From: Halonotius roseus
GTDB lineage: Archaea; Halobacteriota; Halobacteria; Halobacteriales; Haloferacaceae
Assembly: GCF_006861655.1 (NCBI RefSeq)
Contig: NZ_SESI01000002.1
Location: forward strand, 1-64,000
Reading direction: 5' to 3'
DNA length: 64,000 bases
Part shown: piece after piece, positions 35,905 to 42,204 of the stretch
Position numbering within the stretch: the first letter of the stretch is position 1
Layout: each line of letters opens with the position of its first letter
Position numbers and translations under genes: made by a program
The notes under the pieces: generated by a model
Database searches by the model: none
Seen by the model: the letters and a program-made list of their open reading frames with translations, nothing else
What the model was told of the DNA's origin: nothing

Positions 35905-36035
35905 CGTCAATCGATACTGGAATATGGTGTTCAATCGATGCTGGCACTCACATCGCCGGGACGGAGCGAAATGATCGAACGGCCGTATGGACTCCGACGA
36001 TTGGATGTGGAAACGGGAGTGGCTAAACCACACTC

Positions 36036-36049
36036 CCGAATATATTCGC
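36036..36049. promoter_or_regulatory. Regulon palindrome (distal) in the 35.9-36.1 kb gap
   Basis: CCGAATATATTCGC, one of two sites in the 217-bp divergent gap between the GluTR-like gene (minus) and the DUF2249 gene at 36122 (plus). One mismatch to the consensus at the last base. Centre-to-centre distance to the next site is 35 bp. Confidence 0.65.
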
Positions 36050-36070
36050 ACAGAAAGCCAGCAGATAGGA

Positions 36071-36084
36071 CGAACACATTCGGG
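36071..36084. promoter_or_regulatory. Regulon palindrome (proximal) before the DUF2249 gene
   Basis: ACGAACACATTCGG with surrounding bases (CGAACACATTCGGG), a slightly degenerate copy of the regulon site, 38 bp before the ATG at 36122. Together with the copy at 36036 it forms a tandem pair. Confidence 0.6.
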
Positions 36085-36121
36085 ATCAGCTTCCTTGTCG
36101 TCGCTACCCGAGAGTCACTCG

Positions 36122-36385
36122 ATGGGAAACACCGCTGACCCGCTCTCGACGACTGATGCACCGACCGATGTCCCACGAGAGACACTCGATGCTCGTGAGC
36201 TGCCACCGCCGCAGCCGCTCCAAAACACCCTCGAACAGTTGACAGAACTCGACGACGAGACGGTGTTGGTACAGCACAACGACCGTGTGCCCCAACACCT
36301 CTTTCCACAGTTGGATGATCGCGGCTACAGCTACGAGACGGTCGAAACTGACGACGCCGTCGTGACAGCGATCTGGCGCGAATAG
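36122..36385 (+). CDS. DUF2249 protein (long form)
   Basis: An 87-residue protein. A 20-residue lead is followed by a DUF2249 domain (residues 20-87): ETLDARELPPPQPLQNTLEQ, LDDETVLVQHNDRVPQHLF, then YSYETVETDDAVVTAIWRE. DUF2249 is a small SirA/TusA-like alpha/beta fold that often occurs near denitrification and anaerobic genes; its biochemical role is unknown. Here the motif position of the Lys-Pro seen in the two shorter paralogs (DPKPL, EPKPL) is replaced by RVPQHL. Two regulon palindromes lie upstream. Confidence 0.82.
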   Translation: MGNTADPLSTTDAPTDVPRETLDARELPPPQPLQNTLEQLTELDDETVLVQHNDRVPQHLFPQLDDRGYSYETVETDDAVVTAIWRE

Positions 36386-36386
36386 C

Positions 36387-36494
36387 TTAGTTCGGTTTGA
36401 GTACGCGACCGCAGTCGGGGCACTCCTGGTCGACGACGGCGACTTCCCGCTCGCAGTCGGGACAGTATTCTCGTTTACACGGTTGTTCGCCCAT
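36387..36494 (-). CDS. 35-residue two-CxxC zinc-binding miniprotein
   Basis: A 36-codon frame on the minus strand (MGEQPCKREYCPDCERE, then QECPDCGRVLKPN). It encodes CPDC ... CPDC with spacing 12 plus an extra Cys at residue 6, a minimal zinc ribbon. It lies immediately after the 36122 gene on the opposite strand. Similar tiny zinc proteins are frequent in haloarchaea. Below the size most gene finders accept, but the paired cysteines make it credible. Confidence 0.65.
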   Translation of the reverse strand: MGEQPCKREYCPDCEREVAVVDQECPDCGRVLKPN

Positions 36495-36560
36495 GGGTGG
36501 TCGTGGAGGCCGCGGCCGAAAAGTGCTGAGTGAGAAGGAATCTGGCTGCGTCGACGCCGA

Positions 36561-36794
36561 CTACTGCTTCGGGAAGGTCGCAGCGAACTCGTTGTCGTCG
36601 CGCTGTTCGAGCTCGTAGTTGTCGGCGTCGAAGGCGTCGATCTCGGCTTGCATCTCGTAGAACAGCGGCTTCGGGTCGTGGTCGTTGATGATCGTCAGCG
36701 ACTCGCCGGCGTCCAGATCCTCAAAGGCGGCGTGGATCTTCGGATGTCGCTGCTGTGGGGGGATCTCTCGAACGTCGAGCGTTGTGGTTGTCAT
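36561..36794 (-). CDS. DUF2249 protein (short form 1)
   Basis: A 77-residue single-domain DUF2249 protein: TLDVREIPPQQRHPKIHAAF, LDAGESLTIINDHDPKPLFY, then YELEQRDDNEFAATFPKQ. The DHDPKPL stretch is the most conserved in the family and sits where TusA-like proteins have a ligand loop. There is no Cys for sulfur carriage, so it is not a TusA. A partly degenerate regulon palindrome (36834-36847) is 40 bp upstream. Confidence 0.85.
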   Translation of the reverse strand: MTTTTLDVREIPPQQRHPKIHAAFEDLDAGESLTIINDHDPKPLFYEMQAEIDAFDADNYELEQRDDNEFAATFPKQ

Positions 36795-36833
36795 GCAGTC
36801 TCCGGTTGCGACGCGGGCGGTATGGGGTTCGCG

Positions 36834-36847
36834 CCGAATATATTAGG
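36834..36847. promoter_or_regulatory. Degenerate regulon palindrome before DUF2249 short form 1
   Basis: CCGAATATATTAGG, matching the consensus left arm exactly and the right arm in all but two positions. It overlaps the stop codon of the gene at 36843, which leaves only 48 bp for the promoter of the 36561-36794 gene. Confidence 0.5.
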
Positions 36848-37079
36848 CGTGGCTGATCGTCACGCGCCACTCGTCGTCATCGACCTGGGTCGTGTCGTAC
36901 TCGTAGCCCTTCCGTGAGAGCACGGGGTACAGCGGTTTCGGCTCGAAGCTGTTGATCAACAGGGCCGTCTCTCCGTCGCCAAGACTGTCGATGGCAGCCA
37001 TGATGTCGCTGAAGGGCTCACCGTCGATCGCCCGTGCATCGACCGTCTGTGCGTATCCGTCCGAGGAGTCTACGGACAT
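36843..37079 (-). CDS. DUF2249 protein (short form 2)
   Basis: A 78-residue single-domain DUF2249 protein: QTVDARAIDGEPFSDIMAAI, GDGETALLINSFEPKPLYPV, then YEYDTTQVDDDEWRVTISHA. Clearly a paralog of the 36561 gene, with the same PKPLY/F loop. It is transcribed toward that gene and has its own palindrome 38-51 bp upstream, so each DUF2249 gene appears to have an independent promoter. Confidence 0.85.
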   Translation of the reverse strand: MSVDSSDGYAQTVDARAIDGEPFSDIMAAIDSLGDGETALLINSFEPKPLYPVLSRKGYEYDTTQVDDDEWRVTISHA

Positions 37080-37116
37080 AGACGATCGTTGTCCCGACTA
37101 TCGAATACTCATTTCC

Positions 37117-37130
37117 CCGATAATGTTCGG
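37117..37130. promoter_or_regulatory. Regulon palindrome before DUF2249 short form 2
   Basis: CCGATAATGTTCGG, one mismatched pair in the centre, 38-51 bp upstream of the minus-strand start at 37079. The same spacing (about 40 bp) is seen for the NnrS-like and 36561 genes, which supports a functional, position-dependent site. Confidence 0.65.
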
Positions 37131-37153
37131 TGCTCCGCGATACCGACGTGGGA

Positions 37154-37321
37154 TCAGTGTCGGGGATCGCCGAACAGCGTCTGGATGGTGCTTTGGGCGA
37201 TCTTGATCACAAAATAGCCGACAAGCCCCCACAGGAGGGCGTCAACAGGCGACCACAGCGACAGCCCGACCCCGGCGACGAGGACACCAGCAACGATCGG
37301 AAGCGGTGGGGTACTCGACAC
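37154..37321 (-). CDS. Small two-helix membrane protein
   Basis: A 55-residue membrane protein with two helices: LPIVAGVLVAGVGLSLW and DALLWGLVGYFVIKIAQ, joined by a short SPV turn. The tail is QTLFGDPRH. I prefer the GTG at 37321 (V-S-S-T-P-P-L-P) as start; an ATG at 37372 would add 17 hydrophilic residues. No family is recognised. It may be a small accessory subunit of a membrane complex in this cluster. Confidence 0.6.
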   Translation of the reverse strand: MSSTPPLPIVAGVLVAGVGLSLWSPVDALLWGLVGYFVIKIAQSTIQTLFGDPRH

Positions 37322-37376
37322 AAAACTCGACGACGAGTATATCGACCAGTGTGGCTGTGGCGGCCACGTCACCCGC

Positions 37377-37462
37377 GTTCATCCCGGTTGACCGCCCTGG
37401 TCGTTCATCTCGGTTGATCACTCGCCATAGTCGTTCAACTCGGTTGATCGCCCGCCGTGGTC
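37377..37462. repeat. 30-bp tandem repeat, three copies
   Basis: Copies at 37377-37402 (26 bp, shortened), 37403-37432 and 37433-37462. Each starts GTTCAWCYCGGTTGAYC and ends TGGTC or TAGTC. The core of the third, GTTCAACTCGGTTGATC, is itself nearly a dyad. The array lies in the 109-159-bp gap between the stop of the 37481 gene and the start of the small membrane protein gene, and could be a multi-site operator. Confidence 0.7.
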
Positions 37463-37480
37463 AGGGTTCTTGCCTGAGAA

Positions 37481-37786
37481 TCAGTCGACGACGTAGGACT
37501 GGTGATCGCCGCGAGTTTCGGTATCGACAAACTGGTGGCGGGTCGCGTCCCCAACGGCACCGGCTGCTGACCCTTCATCGTCGGTTGTCGCGTACACGTC
37601 GTTCGCGCCGTCGAGGCCACGGTCGCGGAGCCGCTCGGTGATAGCGTCCGGGAGCTCCTTGCCCGTCTTACAGTCGACGACGACGAGCTGGTCGGTGAAG
37701 CTCTTGGCTACAAAGGCGTCGTCGATGGCGTCGTGGTCGCTGATATCGGCGGCAAGACGCCGGAGTTCGGTCGCTCGGTCGGCCAT
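37481..37786 (-). CDS. Hypothetical protein with a decayed copy at 53.4 kb
   Basis: A 101-residue soluble protein (MADRATELRRLAADISDHDA ... HQFVDTETRGDHQSYVVD). No family is recognised. It has alternating helices and strands and one Cys (VVDCKTGKELPDAI). Its C-terminal 25 residues reappear, with most codons conserved, in DNA at 53414-53480, where the frame is broken. It starts 37 bp from a regulon palindrome (37823-37838) shared with the divergent gene at 37874. Confidence 0.65.
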   Translation of the reverse strand: MADRATELRRLAADISDHDAIDDAFVAKSFTDQLVVVDCKTGKELPDAITERLRDRGLDGANDVYATTDDEGSAAGAVGDATRHQFVDTETRGDHQSYVVD

Positions 37787-37822
37787 AGATCACCGTCAGC
37801 TCGGCAGCCGCAAAGCCAACAG

Positions 37823-37838
37823 CCCGAACCTGTTCGGG
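37823..37838. promoter_or_regulatory. Regulon palindrome in a divergent promoter
   Basis: CCCGAACCTGTTCGGG, a 16-bp dyad with only the two central positions unpaired. It lies in the 87-bp gap between the minus-strand gene ending its 5' side at 37786 and the plus-strand gene at 37874, about 37 bp from each start, so one site could serve both. Confidence 0.7.
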
Positions 37839-37873
37839 AGTACCGATAGGGCGACAGCGACCGATATGCCAGT

Positions 37874-38473
37874 ATGGTTGATATCTCATTCCCGTTCGGC
37901 GACAGCGACGGCCCGGCGTTCGACGACATCGGGGAGTTCGTTCCCGAGAACATCCCGGAGCCCGATGCCTTTCTATCGGGCCATGAGGTTCTGATCGGTG
38001 ACGCCCATGTCGACTTCCATACCCTCACCCGCGAGCTATTCGAGGAGCGCGGCGTTTACGATATGACCTTCGACTACAATCTCGCGCGGTTGAATCTCGA
38101 TCCACGACATCCGAACGCCGGCTACCGGTACGCCGAGGACGCCGCGGAGCCGGAGATCCTCCGGGCGGAGTTCACCCCGACGACGCCGTTCTGCCCGCAG
38201 ACCCATACGCTCATGCTGGGTTCCTTCCGGGCGTGGAACGGGTTGGCCGACCGCCACAACTACGACCTCGTCCGGGTTCGTAGCCATCCGATGCACCACA
38301 AAAGCGAGGCGATCAACGCGAAGCTCAGCGAGATCGAGACGACCTACCGGGAGACCGGTGCAATGCCTGCCCCAGCGGAGACCGCCGACAACGGTGGTGA
38401 GATCGACACACCCTCGATGGAAGGAGGAACCGAGATCGGGGAGCCGACCGAGTCGCCCGACGCACCGTTCTGA
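37874..38473 (+). CDS. Uncharacterised protein of the nitrate region
   Basis: A 199-residue soluble protein. Residues 30-150 look like a folded domain (FLSGHEVLIGDAHVDFHTLT, LARLNLDPRHPNAGYRY, RAEFTPTTPFCPQTHTLMLG, RVRSHPMHHKSEAINAKL). The TPTTPFCPQ stretch is weakly reminiscent of the TTPGCP loop of DUF59/MIP18 iron-sulfur assembly proteins. The His-rich end of the domain (HPMHH) could bind metal. The last 45 residues are acidic and disordered. A regulon palindrome lies upstream. I do not recognise it with confidence. Confidence 0.7.
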   Translation: MVDISFPFGDSDGPAFDDIGEFVPENIPEPDAFLSGHEVLIGDAHVDFHTLTRELFEERGVYDMTFDYNLARLNLDPRHPNAGYRYAEDAAEPEILRAEFTPTTPFCPQTHTLMLGSFRAWNGLADRHNYDLVRVRSHPMHHKSEAINAKLSEIETTYRETGAMPAPAETADNGGEIDTPSMEGGTEIGEPTESPDAPF

Positions 38474-38510
38474 CGGTGGCACATCGCCATCCGCCGTCCG
38501 GTTCGACCAA

Positions 38511-38524
38511 CCGCACATATTCGG
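38511..38524. promoter_or_regulatory. Weak regulon half-site before the cupin pair
   Basis: CCGCACATATTCGG keeps the right arm and the spacing but has two changes in the left arm. Part of the sequence CATATTCGGCCGAACACC, which also holds the 10-bp palindrome TTCGGCCGAA. 125 bp from the cupin start, so the least certain member of the set. Confidence 0.35.
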
Positions 38525-38568
38525 CCGAACACCTTTGCCGTGGTGTCATCGATCCCAAATTGTATGAC

Positions 38569-38584
38569 TTTAGGTTCGCCTAAA
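38569..38584. promoter_or_regulatory. Perfect inverted repeat resembling a DtxR-type metal box
   Basis: TTTAGGTTCGCCTAAA: 6-bp arms TTTAGG / CCTAAA around TTCG. It differs from the regulon palindrome and resembles the core of DtxR-family iron-regulator boxes (TTAGGTTAGCCTAA). It is 65 bp upstream of the tandem cupin genes in a 175-bp gap, placing it at or just upstream of the expected TATA region. Confidence 0.6.
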
Positions 38585-38648
38585 AAATTGGCGGGACGAG
38601 CCCCCGAATTGTGATAGATCGATCGCAGCGTCGACTGGGGGAGTACCG

Positions 38649-39035
38649 ATGACAGCAACGAGTATCGACGCCGAACGAAGCGGCGATGACGCGCGGTTCT
38701 CGGCGGTCGAGGTGGTTCGCACCGATCGCCAGAAAACCGTCTGTGGCTACTTCGAGCCCGGTCAGTTCATCCCGGTTCACGCACCCGACAGCGATGTGGT
38801 AATCACCGTCCAGTCCGGCAGCGGGATCGTCCGCGAGGGTGACACCGACCATCCGGTCGAGCCGGGATCGGTTGTCGCTGTCGCGGCCGGCACCGACCGC
38901 GGGATCAAAGCCGACGATGGGAATCGGCTGGAGGCCGTCTTGGTCACCGCACCGCCGCCGACCGACGCCGAACACGAGCCGGTGCGACGCGGGCTCCAAC
39001 ACGAGGCGTTCGAACCACCGGAGGCCGAAAAATGA
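38649..39035 (+). CDS. Cupin-domain protein 1
   Basis: A 128-residue protein with a single cupin barrel in residues 25-105: YFEPGQFIPVHAPDSDVVIT and VEPGSVVAVAAGTDRGIKAD. The classical metal motif G(X)5HXH is reduced (IPVHAPDSD keeps one His), so metal binding may be lost or different. Stop overlaps the start of the next cupin gene (ATGA), so the two are translated together. Confidence 0.8.
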   Translation: MTATSIDAERSGDDARFSAVEVVRTDRQKTVCGYFEPGQFIPVHAPDSDVVITVQSGSGIVREGDTDHPVEPGSVVAVAAGTDRGIKADDGNRLEAVLVTAPPPTDAEHEPVRRGLQHEAFEPPEAEK

Positions 39036-39331
39036 CCACCGTCCGAACGCTGTCAGAGCTCGACGGCGAGCCCCACGCGCGGGTCTTCCCCGACGCGGAG
39101 CCAAAGACGATCCGGCTCACGCTCGCGGCCGACGAGGAGATCCCGGCCCACACGCATCCCGACCGCGAGATCGTGCTGTACCTCGTTGCCGGCAAGGTGG
39201 AGCTCCGGGTCGGCGACGAAACCGAGACGCTGGAAGCCGGCGACATCGCTCGGTTTACTGGCGAGCGGGAGATCTCACCGCGGGCGATCGAGGCCAGTAC
39301 CGCACTGCTCGTGTTGGCCCCGCGGGTATGA
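39032..39331 (+). CDS. Cupin-domain protein 2
   Basis: A 99-residue one-domain cupin. LAADEEIPAHTHPDREIVLYLVAG has the usual H-x-H and Glu of motif 1, and EAGDIARFTGEREISPRAIE follows. Unlike its partner it keeps HTH, so it is the better candidate for binding metal. Coupled by a 4-bp overlap to the preceding cupin. The pair might form a hetero-oligomeric sensor or enzyme; no substrate is apparent. Confidence 0.85.
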   Translation: MTTVRTLSELDGEPHARVFPDAEPKTIRLTLAADEEIPAHTHPDREIVLYLVAGKVELRVGDETETLEAGDIARFTGEREISPRAIEASTALLVLAPRV

Positions 39332-39358
39332 CGGTGTTAACGATCCCAACAGAAGGGC

Positions 39359-39407
39359 TGAACATGCTCGGGTATAGTGTGATATATTCGGAGGACGAAC
39401 ATATCCG
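39359..39407. promoter_or_regulatory. Cluster of three degenerate regulon sites before the HTH-10 regulator
   Basis: TGAACATGCTCGGG (39359-39372), TGATATATTCGGAG (39379-39392) and CGAACATATCCG (39396-39407), each matching the regulon site in one full arm and part of the other. Centres are about 18-20 bp apart, on nearly two turns of the helix. The last site is 52 bp before the start of the regulator gene at 39459, suggesting autoregulation by cooperative binding. Confidence 0.55.
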
Positions 39408-39458
39408 TATGTCCACCCCTACAACGATCACTGTCGGCCGGCTGGAGGTGCGTGCGTG

Positions 39459-40127
39459 ATGACCGAGGCACGCCTGACAGTTACGCTACCCGAGGCGGTC
39501 TGGATCGGCGATGTCTCGACGACCCACCCCGACACAACGTTTACTGTGCTGACAGCCGTCCCTGATGAGGATGTCGGCTTCGGGCTTGTGCGACTGACCG
39601 GGCCGGATATCGAAGCTGTCCTTGAGGACATCGAGGGCTACGACCAGATCACCGAGCTCTCGGTGCTCCAGCAGGCCGACGCACAGGCGACGATCCAGTT
39701 CCGGACGACGATGCCGCTGGTGCAGCTTTCCGCGCGTGCCTCCGGGATGCCCATCGAGTTTCCGATGGAGATCCGCGGCGGCGAGGCAACCGTCGATGTG
39801 ACCGGCCCTCACGAGCGGCTCTCTGAACTGGTCACCCAGCTCCGAAACTTCGATCTCCCGTTCGATGTCGAATACGTCCAAGAGCGGCTCCACACGAGCC
39901 AGCTGCTCTCGGAGACCCAACGGGAACTGGTGCTGAAAGCCGTCGAACTCGGCTATTACGATACGCCCCGGGAGTGTTCATTAACCGATGTGGCCGACGC
40001 GGCAGGCACCGCCAAATCGACCTGCAGCGAAACGCTCCATCGAGCCGAAGAGTCAATAATAAAACACTTCGTCGACGATATTCCGACACCGATCGAATCG
40101 GATCAACGTATATCGGCCCCCGAGTAG
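39459..40127 (+). CDS. HTH-10 regulator of the nitrate region (copy 1)
   Basis: A 222-residue bacterio-opsin-activator-like regulator. The N-terminal domain (MTEARLTVTLPEAVWIGDVS through SARASGMPIEFPMEI) is followed by a C-terminal HTH-10 domain (residues 150-210: LLSETQRELVLKAVELGYYD, TPRECSLTDVADAAGTAKST, CSETLHRAEE). Haloarchaeal NarO and DmsR, which switch on denitrification and DMSO respiration genes, belong to the same broad family. The cysteine cluster described for NarO is not visible; only two Cys are found, in the HTH. About two thirds of its residues match the protein at 53701. Preceded by three regulon-like sites. Confidence 0.88.
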   Translation: MTEARLTVTLPEAVWIGDVSTTHPDTTFTVLTAVPDEDVGFGLVRLTGPDIEAVLEDIEGYDQITELSVLQQADAQATIQFRTTMPLVQLSARASGMPIEFPMEIRGGEATVDVTGPHERLSELVTQLRNFDLPFDVEYVQERLHTSQLLSETQRELVLKAVELGYYDTPRECSLTDVADAAGTAKSTCSETLHRAEESIIKHFVDDIPTPIESDQRISAPE

Positions 40128-40215
40128 TGGCTGCCACTATGCGGAACAGAGAAGCGATCGTCGACGAGTGGGACGCGGCACAACAGTTTTCAGCGATTCG
40201 CTACGACCAAGATGC

Positions 40216-40548
40216 ATGGCTGACGAGGTTGAAAACTCCGAGGAGCTACCGTCGACCGCCGGTGAACTCGCCGACCAGTACCCCGATGTGTGGGAGCAGT
40301 ATTCCGGGCTCGGAAAAGCCTGTTCGGAAGCCGGCCCGATCGATGATGAGACAAAACGGCTTCTCAAGATTGCCCTGGCAGCCGGATCGGAATCCGAAGG
40401 TGCGGTTCACTCTCACGTTCGGCGGGCAGTTGACGAAGGTGTTGATCCCGAAACGCTCCGTCATGTGGCGATCCTCTCGATCCCGACGCTCGGCTTTCCG
40501 AAGGCGATGGCGACGCTGACGTGGATCGAGGATATCGTTGCGGAGTAG
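40216..40548 (+). CDS. Carboxymuconolactone-decarboxylase/AhpD-like protein without CxxC
   Basis: A 110-residue helical protein of the CMD/AhpD family: PSTAGELADQYPDVWEQYSG, DETKRLLKIALAAGSESEGA, then VHSHVRRAVDEGVDPETLRH. In peroxidase-active AhpD-like proteins the second helix carries CxxC; here it is SEGAVHSH, so thiol peroxidase activity is unlikely. The His pair is kept. The start at 40216 (MADEVENSEE) gives the family's normal N-terminus. Confidence 0.8.
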   Translation: MADEVENSEELPSTAGELADQYPDVWEQYSGLGKACSEAGPIDDETKRLLKIALAAGSESEGAVHSHVRRAVDEGVDPETLRHVAILSIPTLGFPKAMATLTWIEDIVAE

Positions 40549-40773
40549 CGACAACAACCACACAGCAGTTTTTGCCACCGCAGTATATCGCCGATTCGAC
40601 CGGGGGCTCGGTGGCGGTTGAGCATCGAAAGCGATCAGACCAGCTCCTCGTAACTTATTATTTGTTCTTTGATAATTTCGGCATCGACATCGTCGCCGCA
40701 GATATCGATCCGGACGAGAATCGGCGAATTCACGGGGAGGATGGTCGAACGTGTCGACCCCGCCGGGAGGTTG

Positions 40774-40787
40774 TGAATATGTTCGGG
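40774..40787. promoter_or_regulatory. Regulon palindrome of the nar operon
   Basis: TGAATATGTTCGGG: the right arm is perfect and the left has one change. It ends 5 bp before an AT-rich TATA region (ATTACTTAATTAATTACA, 40792-40809), an arrangement suiting an activator site just upstream of BRE/TATA. Predicted transcription start is near 40826, leaving a leader of about 125 nt. The gap 40549-40951 holds no convincing protein gene apart from the upstream mini-ORF at 40926. Confidence 0.7.
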
Positions 40788-40791
40788 ATAA

Positions 40792-40809
40792 ATTACTTAA
40801 TTAATTACA
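40792..40809 (+). promoter_or_regulatory. TATA region of the nar operon
   Basis: ATTACTTAATTAATTACA is the only long AT stretch in the 400-bp gap before the nar genes, directly downstream of the regulon palindrome at 40774-40787. Confidence 0.6.
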
Positions 40810-40925
40810 CGACTTACCATAGTCGAGCGGACGAAATGCCTGCCAAGACACATCGAGCTACATAGCGTCATAATCGTCGTGATTCAGACGGTTGCAGGTG
40901 TTTTCGACCGCCGAGGGATGTTCAA

Positions 40926-40955
40926 ATGACACCACTATACAGAGACAAAGAATGA
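40926..40955 (+). other. Nine-codon upstream ORF coupled to the first nar gene
   Basis: ATG at 40926 opens a frame of nine codons (MTPLYRDKE) whose TGA (40953-40955) overlaps the ATG of the next gene (40952-40954). On a leadered transcript this could couple initiation at the operon's first cistron. It may be chance; no function is assigned. Confidence 0.25.
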
Positions 40956-41524
40956 GACAACGAATTATTCTCATTCTCCTCGTGGCGATACTGCTGCTCC
41001 CGATGTGGTTTATCGCTGGGCAGGGAGAACCATCATCGGAAACTGTCGAGATCGATCAAAGTGTTACAGATATCCGTCCGGTTGAGGGGTTCATAGACGC
41101 ACCAACGAAGCTCTCACCCAGTCAGGTCGGTGTGATCGTGTGGGTTGCCCTCCTTGCATTACTCGGAGTGTTGGCACTCTTCCATCGGTTTATGAACGAA
41201 TTGGCGAGACCTGACGGGGACACGCCGCCGACTGCGGCTGACGGTGGAACGGTCGGATTCGACTGGATGGAAACTGAGGATCGATGGATTGTGGGGTATG
41301 ACCCGCCAAGCGATTCCGTCATCGGCCTCGTCGCAATGGGTGGGTTGACCGCGTTGACACTTGTGTTCTCAGCGTTGTTTACCGGCGAATATCTAACCTT
41401 TGCCCGAACGCAGTACTTCGGTATCTACGCGTTTGGGATGTTCATGTCACTGACAGGATTGACGGTGTCGTACTATGCGTGGTTTATGCCACATATCGAG
41501 GTTGCTGAACGGAGGGATCACTGA
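40952..41524 (+). CDS. First gene of nar operon: four-helix membrane protein
   Basis: A 190-residue membrane protein. An N-terminal helix (RIILILLVAILLLPMWFIAG) is followed by three more (VGVIVWVALLALLGVLALF, IGLVAMGGLTALTLVFSAL, YFGIYAFGMFMSLTGLTVSY). A polar loop of about 50 residues lies between helices 2 and 3 and includes TVGFDWMETEDRWIVGYDPP. It occupies the position called narA in Haloferax nitrate-reductase operons and may anchor or assist the Rieske/cytochrome b partner. Its stop overlaps the next start by 1 bp (TGATG). Function is inferred from position. Confidence 0.75.
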   Translation: MRQRIILILLVAILLLPMWFIAGQGEPSSETVEIDQSVTDIRPVEGFIDAPTKLSPSQVGVIVWVALLALLGVLALFHRFMNELARPDGDTPPTAADGGTVGFDWMETEDRWIVGYDPPSDSVIGLVAMGGLTALTLVFSALFTGEYLTFARTQYFGIYAFGMFMSLTGLTVSYYAWFMPHIEVAERRDH

Positions 41525-42204
41525 TGAGTGATAAGACAGACCCCGCCTTCGACCAACAGTATCCGGGGAGTGACGAGTCCGCTGGGTGTTGTTGTGAGTC
41601 ACCCGGTGCGAGCCAGCCAACAATCTATCAGGAGTTCTGGCGGGATACGCGGGGGGAGCTTCACCGTCGTGATTACGCCAAAGGCCTGGCCACGATCGGT
41701 GGATTGACCGCGGTAAGTAGCCTTATCGCGCCGCTTGCGGGGTTAAGTCAGGCGTTTAATCCAGGATACTCCGGGCCAGTGTATGAGGATGGGATCGCGC
41801 TTGTTGATGGGGATGGCAACCGGATCCAGGAGGATCGGTTAGCCGAAGGTGAACAGCTCACCGTCTTCCCCGAGCCACGGCCCGGTATTGATAACGCCCC
41901 GACGCTGTTGGTTCGGTTCCCCGAAGACGACTACGGCGGCGAAACGAACCTCGAATTCACGATCTCGGGGTATGCGGCCTTCTCAAAGGTGTGTACCCAC
42001 GCCGGCTGTATGGTCGCCAACCGTGATGGCAACACGCTGGTCTGTCCGTGTCATTCAGGCCTGTTCGATCCGTTATCAGGGGCGACTGTCGTCGGTGGGC
42101 CACCGCCACGTGCACTGCCACAGCTTCCGATTACGGTGGCAAGCGACGGCCATCTCATCGCCACCGGCGATTTCGAAGGGGCCATCGGCCCCGGGGGTGG
42201 CTGA
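41524..42204 (+). CDS. narB: Rieske iron-sulfur protein of the nitrate reductase system
   Basis: A 226-residue Rieske protein. Residues 1-50 include a Cys cluster (GCCCESPG). [13 protein letters not shown] followed by a hydrophobic helix is a Tat-type uncleaved anchor. The [2Fe-2S] ligands are CTHAGC at about 157-162 and CPCHSG at about 175-180. With the cytochrome b encoded next it should form a bc1-like quinol-oxidising unit passing electrons to NarGH outside the membrane. The symbol follows Haloferax operon usage (narB as Rieske) and should not be confused with cyanobacterial assimilatory narB. Overlaps cytochrome b by 1 bp. Confidence 0.92.
   Translation: MSDKTDPAFDQQYPGSDESAGCCCESPGASQPTIYQEFWRDTRGELHRRDYAKGLATIGGLTAVSSLIAPLAGLSQAFNPGYSGPVYEDGIALVDGDGNRIQEDRLAEGEQLTVFPEPRPGIDNAPTLLVRFPEDDYGGETNLEFTISGYAAFSKVCTHAGCMVANRDGNTLVCPCHSGLFDPLSGATVVGGPPPRALPQLPITVASDGHLIATGDFEGAIGPGGG

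Noticed and set aside
35920..35936. TTGAACACCATATTCCA as another regulon site
   Set aside because: The arms are separated by two extra bases compared with all other copies, and the right arm is incomplete.
40521..40865. A 114-codon frame in the nar leader region
   Set aside because: It begins inside the AhpD-like gene, spans the palindrome and TATA of the nar promoter, and its composition is not haloarchaeal.
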